Translations under genes and position numbers: made by a program
The notes under the pieces: generated by a model
What the model was told of the DNA's origin: nothing
Database searches by the model: none
Seen by the model: the letters and a program-made list of their open reading frames with translations, nothing else
Assembly: GCA_016630905.1 (NCBI GenBank)
Contig: WBMQ01000003.1
Location: 1,426,001-1,490,000 of the forward strand
From: Capillidium heterosporum
Lineage: Eukaryota; Entomophthoromycota; Entomophthoromycetes; Entomophthorales; Capillidiaceae
Reading direction: 5' to 3'
Length of the DNA: 64,000 bases
Shown here: positions 57,501 to 64,000 of the stretch, in pieces
How positions within the stretch are numbered: position 1 is the first letter of the stretch
How the letters are laid out: each line of letters opens with the position of its first letter

Positions 57501-57961
57501 CCCAAGCAGTAGAAGCCAAACTTGCTTACCTACGTGTTCCCGAACTCAACGAAGATTATGGTTCCGAGGCCTTTGAGCTTTTGAAAAACCTAGTCGAGGT
57601 AAGCTTCAGGTTCTCGTCGAAAGTTAACTGTCCTTAGGGTCGCGAATTAAACGCCACTATCGAAGCTAGGATCCAAGGAGTTGCCCACATCGTCCTGTAC
57701 ACTGATTCTAGGTTCGATATCTCACGATCAGTAAATGTCGAGATGACCAAGTCGGGGTACGGCGTACTTTTGAAACCTAAGCAGCTTGTTGGATCTCTCC
57801 AGTTCCGCGAACAGCACGTCAAGGTCATCAGTTCCGCCCAAGCTTTGGCCAAAAAACATCATGTAAGTTGAATATACATAACAGTACTAATTTTAAATAT
57901 ATAGTATGGTATGTGGGAGTTTGGTGAGGTGGCGGATCCCGACGATATCGTCGACTATTAA
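54590..57961 (+). CDS. SND1: Tudor staphylococcal nuclease (Tudor-SN/SND1) with about 18 introns
   Basis: Four SN-like (OB-fold) repeats, then a Tudor domain and a partial fifth SN. Repeat 1 starts MTSYSMRAVVKSVFSGDTIILRG..PPPERQLSL; repeat 2 has GMIEQVRDGSNLKMYI and ISGIKCPT; repeat 3 VLRIITPDTILVEK..LSSLRAP; repeat 4 VVEYVTSGSRLKVFIP. The Tudor core is GQLCSAKSDIYKQWYRARV..AEVLFLDFGN; the C-terminus is YGMWEFGEV. I traced about 18 introns of 30-60 nt; all exons join in frame, with CTAAC-like branch sites visible in some. Two junctions need care: the second intron uses the acceptor GTGAATTTAG before CATTCC, and one intron begins GTTTAT. The protein works in RNA metabolism and stress granules in other eukaryotes; no catalytic activity can be claimed from sequence. 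Intron density is far above its neighbours. Confidence 0.92.
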
Positions 57962-58507
57962 TTCTACTTGAATGAAAGTTGCATTGGATATATGTTACTG
58001 TTTATCTTTTTGACTAAATATAATCAAAGTTGAATAAAAAGATTTTTAAAGTCAATTTCATATATATTATAAGTGTTTCACCTTTTGTTATATACGGCTC
58101 CACTGATTATAATAGCATTTTGATGGATAGAATAAGGCTGCTACTGCTTTGTGAATGGTTTTGAAGTTAAATCGACATTTAATTTATCTGAGATACACAG
58201 TTCGTTGAAACTCGAGGCTTTAGGATTTATAGTATTCAGCACAAATGTTTAAATTAAGATATATAGCCATTTATAACTACTTCCTTGATGCTATACTCTT
58301 TGAAAAGGCCGAAAATTGTAAAAAGTATCTAAAAAGGATGATTTAAAATGCCAATCCAAACAGAATATTGAAGTAAAGTCGAATACTGTACTTTATAGGT
58401 ACGTAGAATCAAGTATATTGAAATAGACTTGGTATACTAAGATTCCCTGAGATAAGTAACTCTACTTTAAGAGCCTATACGTATACAGATGTGGCCATTA
58501 TGAAACA
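57962..58507. other. Intergenic spacer between convergent genes
   Basis: About 545 bp AT-rich sequence. Nothing recognised. Confidence 0.5.
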
Positions 58508-58969
58508 TTACTCTTGGACACTGTTGACAGCAAGCAGGATACGAGGCAAATATTGAGCTATCAAACTCAAAACAGAAAATCTGAACAAAAGTAAGTTAAA
58601 TTTGAGGCTAAGTATAGAAAGCTTACATAACCATAGGCCAGTTCGATCTTTTCTCCTGGCTAGAAGTTAAGGCTCGTTCGTTAAAAGCGGCACCTAAACC
58701 AAAGAACAAGGAGACCCAGCCTGCCCAACGGTTCTATTCAATAAAAAACATTAACCAAACAATAAATTTGAATAGCTTACTCTAAAAAGTAAGGAAACCA
58801 TAGCTACAAAAAGATGAGTTAGCATAATAAACTAATAGAAATTACATAAAACGGTTGCACAGGTGACGAAAACTTCGTTATCACCGTAGTCGAACTCCAA
58901 GTGTTTAGGGATGTGGAACGCTACTACGTTACTGGTCTTGTAGTCGACTTTTCTCGATTTCTGGCTCAT
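58508..58969 (-). CDS. Asterix-like ER membrane protein (PAT-complex subunit family)
   Basis: Four small exons from ATG 58967-58969 to TAA at 58508-58510. Exon 1 ends CATVL; a short exon gives MVSLLFR; exon 3 gives NRWAGWVSLFFGLGAAFNERALTSSQEKRSNWPMV; exon 4 IFSVLSLIAQYLPRI. The pattern of a first helix, a basic-W-x-W/A-W segment, a second helix, an N-x-R/S polar loop and a third helix matches metazoan Asterix (WDR83OS), which with CCDC47 helps fold membrane proteins at the ER. About 108 residues, the right size. All junctions are in frame. This gene would be missed by ORF length alone. The call rests on motif comparison from memory. Confidence 0.65.
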
Positions 58970-59494
58970 GTCTGTTGCTTTGTTGAAGTGAGGTTGAATA
59001 GTGTCCTGTCCTATCCGATTTCAAATCTAACTTGTCAATTATAAATTTCCCAGTAATCCATTGATCATTGGTTAGAAATTAGGTGAATTCTTGATGGAGT
59101 AAATGTGTAAAGATGCAGCTGTAATTTTCCGAAGTTTTGGAACAAAAGGTTGAGAGATTTACAATGAAAATAAAATCAAGTTGATGCTGTTTTTAAACGA
59201 TTAGTTGGCAAATAATTAAACTAAAAATTTGCATATCTTAACTACAAGTTTTTGTTGGTTTAGTTTTTGGCTGTGCTAATAGCTTCAGAATTAACTACCA
59301 CTTTAATTCATACTTAGTTGGAAGGCCTACAAACTGGAAAGCTTCCGTTCTACAATTAATGGAAATGATAGACGATAAAAGGCATACACAGCATCAATAG
59401 ATTTATAATCGAAATACTATATTTAATGTCTGTATATAAGTAAAAAATAGATATGCGATAAACTCATTAAAAACTATACGATTGGAGGTAAAGT
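58970..59494. other. Intergenic spacer
   Basis: About 525 bp AT-rich sequence between the Asterix-like gene start and GST A. Nothing recognised. Confidence 0.5.
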
Positions 59495-60346
59495 TTAATT
59501 ATCTGGTATAATTAAAGTGTTCTTAGCGAATCCATCGTACATCTCAGAGATAGAGTCGAACCATTTCTGCAACGTATTGGTCTTATCCAACTGCATAGCT
59601 TTCTGGAAAATTGAGTTGGCACTGATCTTTAAAGGTATGAGAGAACTGAAAAAATAGTAGTCGGAATAACTAACTAAAGCAAACAGTGTTAATTCAGAAT
59701 TATAAAAACCAAGTTACCAGTATCTCCCTCCAAGAATTTAGAAGTCTTGAGCACTTCGATGAAAGGTTGTAAGCCAATTTTAGTCTTTTCCAAAGACTCC
59801 TCTTCGTTGACATCCTTCAAAATAGTTTCTATAGGAACCTTGAAGTCTTCCAATCTAGCCGCTTTGACGGCAGCTAGGTCCTCCCCTTCGAATACACTCA
59901 AGAATTTTGGAAAGGCTAGCAACAGCAGTGGAAACAAGTTCGTAGCAGTGCTTAGCTCCATAAACTTGTGGAAGTTGGGCCCGTTTGGGAAAAGTTTGGG
60001 TGCATCTGGATACTTGACATCTAAATTTCTGGCTATGGTAGCGCTGTCGTACATTTGGCTGCCATCATCAAATACGATCAAAGGTACTCTATCCCATTTG
60101 TTGCCACTGTTAGAATGTTATTCTGTTAGTATTTTATTTGGATACATGAGCTACGTTAGTTCCTTTATCTTGGGACGAATCTCATGGTAACCTAGGCCCT
60201 TGACTTCGAATGGAATTCCCTATGGATAACATTAGATACTATCTATATATGTTTACCTTATGAAGGAGGCACAGCATGGCCCTCCAGACGTACGGGCTGG
60301 CATTAATCTCTGAATTTGTTGCTTTGACTGAATAACAGGTAACCAT
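59495..60346 (-). CDS. Glutathione S-transferase, GTE/LigE-like class, copy A
   Basis: Conjugates or transfers glutathione to small electrophiles. Four exons, all in frame: MVTCYSVKATNSEINASPYVWRAMLCLLHK; GIPFEVKGLGYHEIRPKIKELT; GNKWDRVPLIVFDDGSQMYDS through KFLEGDTG; SYSDYYFFSSLIPLK to the TAA at 59495-59497. A thioredoxin-fold N-half (SPYVWRA, KWDRVPL, YDSATIA) and an all-helical C-half (YSDYY) are visible; SPxVWRA plus LFPNGP resemble bacterial beta-etherase LigE and the fungal GTE class. About 245 residues, normal. First of three head-to-tail copies with the same intron positions. Confidence 0.8.
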
Positions 60347-61309
60347 AGTTTGAATAATATAGGCTAATATAAAAAGGTAGATAGAGGCTTCTTACCTGTA
60401 TTTATAGCTACCTTTATTTATGAAAAGGTGTATGTACAATTTAAGTTAAATATGTTAGCCTCCAAGCTTCTTGTATGAACCTTTAAAAAATATCCGATGT
60501 ACTTTGATTTGTTCTACAGCAATAGCTATCAAACCTAAGTTTTTTAATGTTGCTACCGACATACATTTCTATAGTTGAAGTTTCAATTCATCTGTGCCCT
60601 TGAAACGTTTATCCTTAGTGAGGAAGAAAAGTTCGGCACCAAGTTCATTCCGGTGTTTCAAATTTAGGCATTTTAGTTGATAGGGATGAGTATACAAACT
60701 ATATACAGCTATCTCTCATCAAAAATATTCAATAAAAAGTTACACCTTTGCCTTTGGAAGCTGATCTAGCCTATCAATATATGATGCTTTTATCCTACTG
60801 GACAGGATGTAGAAATTTTTAGGATACGGTCAATCCAAAATTTGGTTATAAAATAGTATATATCAACCATAACTAAGCATAGGCTATAATATAATATTTG
60901 TCATATTTTACATATGCAATTGTATGTACATGATTCATCAGCCAGAACTAGATAATTGACGTATACTTGCTGAGAAGCGATCCATAAAGCTAACAGCAGC
61001 ATTTGCTATTGGAAATTTGTATCATTTTATAACATTATTTCAAGCATTTTAAGGAAAATCGACAACTATTACTTATCGTAATCAAAGCTTCTACTTTGAC
61101 ATAATAGGTGCTCTATAGCACCTTTCCCTTTAAAATTTAATCTAAAAGAGCCTGTATAGTAAAGGTAAAGTACAAACATACAACGTGTATCACATTCTAA
61201 ATACTAATTAAAAGATATCGTGAAAATGGTTTAGTTTAGTAAACTTATAATGCTAGTATGGAAAGCCACATATATAAAATAGTTACATATTAGTTAATAA
61301 AAATAAAGT
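60347..61309. other. Spacer between GST A and GST B
   Basis: About 960 bp AT-rich sequence with stops in all frames. No GST remnant or other feature recognised. Confidence 0.5.
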
Positions 61310-62171
61310 TTAGTTGCCAGGTATGACCAACGCATTTTTAGCGAAGCCATCGTACATCTCAGCGATGGAATCGAACCAACGCTTCAACGTATTAGTCTCA
61401 TCCAACTCCATAGTCTTCTGGAAAACCGAGTTGGCACTAATCTTTAATGGAATAAAGAAACTGAAGAAGTAGTAATCGGAATAAGTAACTGCAATATATG
61501 AATATTAGTAGGTAATAAATAAAGCTAAGCTATGAACTTACTTGCATCTCCTTCCAAGAATTTGGAATTTTGTAGTGCATTTATGAAAGGCTGCAAAACA
61601 TTCTTGGCCCTTTCCAGAATTTCTTTTTCGCTGACACTCTGTAACAAAGTGTCGAAAGGAACTTTCATTTCTTCTGATCTAGCATCCTTAAAAGCCTTCA
61701 AATCTTCAGGTTCGAATGTCTTCATAAATTTGGGGGCTGCCAGCAACACTATGGGTCTCAAATCTTTTGTCACTTCACCTTGCAACAATTGCAAGAAGTT
61801 GAGTCCGTTTGGAAAGAGCTTGGGTTGGTCAGGATACTTCAACTCTAATTGGTGAGCTATATTGTCGCTGTCGTAGAGCTGACTATTATCGTCTAGGATT
61901 ACTAGTGGGACTTTGTTCCATTTGCCACCCCTGTTGAATGTAAATACTATGTGCTGTTTAGATAAAGTTACTCACGTCAGTTCTCTGATCTTTGACCGAA
62001 TGGATGAGTAGTTTAAGCCTCTTACTTCGAATGGTATATCCTATATATTTTAGTACTAACTAGCTATGTATATTCACTTACTTTATGTAAAAGACATAGC
62101 ATAGCTCTCCAAACAAAGGGGCTTATGCTAATATCTGGGTTTAGACCACCAATTGAGTAACAAATTGCCAT
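61310..62171 (-). CDS. Glutathione S-transferase, GTE/LigE-like class, copy B
   Basis: ATG at 62169-62171, stop at 61310-61312. Exons encode MAICYSIGGLNPDISISPFVWRAMLCLLHK; DIPFEVRGLNYSSIRSKIREL; TGGKWNKVPLVILDDNSQLYDSDNIAHQLELKYPDQPKLFPNG through LEGDA; and ITYSDYYFFSFFIP to VIPGN. The second intron uses a GTGAGT donor, the others GTAAG. All junctions are in frame. Closer to copy C than to copy A, especially at the LDDN.QLYDSDNIAHQLELKYPDQ block, so B and C arose from the later duplication. Confidence 0.82.
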
Positions 62172-62605
62172 AGCACTATCGAATAACTATCTTAGGTCTG
62201 TAAAGATATGAGAATCCCTTCACTATATATATCCTTTTTGCAGCTATTGTTTAACTGGATCATATATATTTATAAAGTTTGATAAGTGATGTCACCTGGA
62301 TGATTCCATTTATAATTAAATGTCTAATTATAACTACATTTTGATAGATAATTTGAACTCAAATAGTCAGAAATTTAGGAGCTTGTTGACAACATTATCC
62401 CAATTTTATCGTTAAAATAGCACTTATATGTCCAAGGTAGTATGATTAGTAATACAATATACTTTTTTTAGCATGTTGAGCATCTGCTGAAATGATTCTA
62501 ATCAGAGTTTACATAAAAGATCAAACTACTACTTGGCCCAGAACCAAAGAAATCCAATGCTGATTATTGCAAAATTTATATAAAACCTGCCCTGTATAAT
62601 TAAAT
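62172..62605. other. Spacer between GST B and GST C
   Basis: About 430 bp AT-rich sequence with a TATATATA stretch near 62222-62230 upstream of GST B. Nothing else recognised. Confidence 0.5.
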
Positions 62606-63462
62606 TTAATTACCAGGCACGACCAACGCATTCTTACCAAAACCATCGTACAGCTCAGCGATGGAATCAAACCAACGCTTTAACATATTAGTTTCATCCA
62701 ACTCCATAGTCTTCTGGAAGACCGAGTTGGCACTAATCTTCATCGATATAAGTAAACTGAAGAGGCAGTAATCAGAATAGGTAACTACAATATATAAATA
62801 TTAATAAACACCAAGCAATCTTAGACTATGAACTTACCTACATCCCCTTCTAAGAACTTGGAAGTTTTCAGTAACTTGACTAAGGGTTGTATACCAACCT
62901 TGACTTTAGCCCAAATCTCCTCCTCATTGATGTTCTGCAATAAAGTATCAAAAGGAACTTTGATTTCCTCTGACCTAGCATCCTTGAAGGCTTTGAGATC
63001 CTCCGGTTCAAATAAGCTCATGAATATTGGTGCTGCTAGCAGCATCAGTGGAGCCAAGCTCCTTCCATCACCACCTTCTACTGACCTTAAAAAATCGGGA
63101 CCATTTGGGAAAAGCTTGGGTTGATCAGGGTACTTCAGCTCCAGTTGATGTGCAATATTGTCGCTATCATAAAGCTGACAATTGTCATCCAAAATTACCA
63201 AGGGAACTCGATCCCATTTATTGTCGCTGTCAAAGGTGAATGTTACTAATTGTTTAGATAAATATACTTACGTCAGCTCTTTGATCTTTGGTCGAATGGA
63301 TCGATAGTTTAAGCCTTTTACTTCAAATGATATACCCTATATATTTTAATTGTGTGGAAATAAGTTAGCTTACTTTATGTAGAAGGCATAGCATCGCTCT
63401 CCATACAAAGGGCTTGGGTTGATGTCTGGGTTCAAACCACCAACTGAGTAACAGATTGCCAT
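62606..63462 (-). CDS. Glutathione S-transferase, GTE/LigE-like class, copy C, one base short in exon 1
   Basis: ATG at 63460-63462, stop at 62606-62608. Same four-exon layout: MAICYSVGGLNPDINPSP, then FVWRAMLCLLHK in a different frame; GISFEVKGLNYRSIRPKIKEL; TDNKWDRVPLVILDDNCQLYDSDN through LEGDVG; VTYSDYCLFSLLIS to VVPGN. In exon 1 the C run before TTT is one base shorter than in copy B (near 63410-63412), shifting the frame. This is the only clear loss of a base in the window, in a homopolymer, and it is different in kind from the single extra bases elsewhere. All other junctions are in frame, so the gene is probably functional or only recently broken. Confidence 0.72.
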
Positions 63463-64000
63463 ATTTTTTGAATAACTAAACTAGATTTGTATAGATGTAA
63501 AGTAGTCCTTTTTGCTGTATTTATAGTTTTTTGCTATTTTTAAACAGGATGCTACCAGTTTGTAAATTCAGTAGCGATTTTATTTGTATTATTATGTACA
63601 TAATTAACTGCTCAACTATTCCAACTTTAACTTTACTTTCCAGCATATAATTCGGATCATAGCAGTAGAGAGTTTAGGAAGAAATCGGGCGATTCTATGG
63701 GCAACGTCACCATACAAATCAAGACCTTGAACTAATGAGCGGTACTACCTTTGCTCCGTTTTTTCAAAAATATGTATATACTTGATCTGATACGATTTAT
63801 TACTTCAACCTATTTACTATATCAATGGGCTTATATACTTATTGCAGCAATCCAAATCAAGATCTAGGTAGATAATCGGATTATTGTCCAGTTCGGAACT
63901 AAAGAATTTCCTTGCTGTTCATTTGGGTATGCTGAAGTTATTTTGCTTATAGGACCTTTACAACCAAAAAGTCAATTTAGTATATTTGGAATTGGATATT
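63463..64000. other. Intergenic spacer to window edge
   Basis: About 540 bp AT-rich sequence upstream of GST C. Nothing recognised. Confidence 0.45.

Overview
The window looks like nuclear DNA of an early-diverging, AT-rich fungus. An entomophthoralean of the Conidiobolus type is my best guess (inference; I ran no search). Supporting points are fungal-type homocitrate synthase and neutral trehalase, secreted class 3 lipases and GH20 hexosaminidases suited to an insect- or litter-associated saprotroph, and short introns (about 35-60 nt, GTA/GTAAG donors, mostly TTTAG or ATAG acceptors). Gene islands of ordinary base composition sit in very AT-rich spacers. No rRNA, convincing tRNA, CRISPR array, transposon or virus-like element was recognised.

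Layout. 1-1151: a membrane-anchored kelch-like protein, cut by the window edge. 1679-7425: a stand-alone adenylation-domain paralog lacking two core motifs, next to an adenylation-carrier-reductase enzyme. 9669-10703: a class 3 lipase. 11427-14540: neutral trehalase with a long extra tail. 17161-19478: two lipases facing tail to tail. 20902-22023: ribosomal protein uL18/RPL5. 24042-25380: homocitrate synthase. 25772-27149: lipid kinase. 27512-28496: DUF1206 membrane protein. 28627-29640: a fourth lipase. 31158-32050: DSC3-like protein. 32220-33464: SRRM1-like PWI protein. 34047-34571: GNAT acetyltransferase. 35846-37181 and 41242-42553: two more kelch-like copies. 37995-38733: unknown multi-exon gene. 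39388-40542: Rad1-like 9-1-1 clamp subunit. 43101-45795: Rrp6. 46686-47435: LEA_2 membrane protein. 50151-54077: tandem GH20 genes. 54590-57961: Tudor-SN with about 18 introns. 58508-58969: Asterix-like ER protein. 59495-63462: three tandem GTE/LigE-like glutathione transferases.

Two functional themes stand out. One is an expanded secreted and detoxifying set (four lipases, two hexosaminidases, three GSTs, an adenylate-forming reductase). The other is housekeeping RNA, translation and genome maintenance (RPL5, Rrp6, SRRM1, Tudor-SN, Rad1).

The most unusual signal crosses genes. In about eleven otherwise well-conserved genes the reading frame is interrupted by what behaves as one extra nucleotide. 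The frame almost always moves +1, and in most cases the extra base can be placed as a T after a C-ending codon, often in a C-T-G context. RPL5, presumably indispensable, is among them. Either the assembly has a systematic single-base insertion artefact or this organism uses +1 recoding widely. The artefact is the cautious default, and raw reads plus RNA or peptide data would decide.
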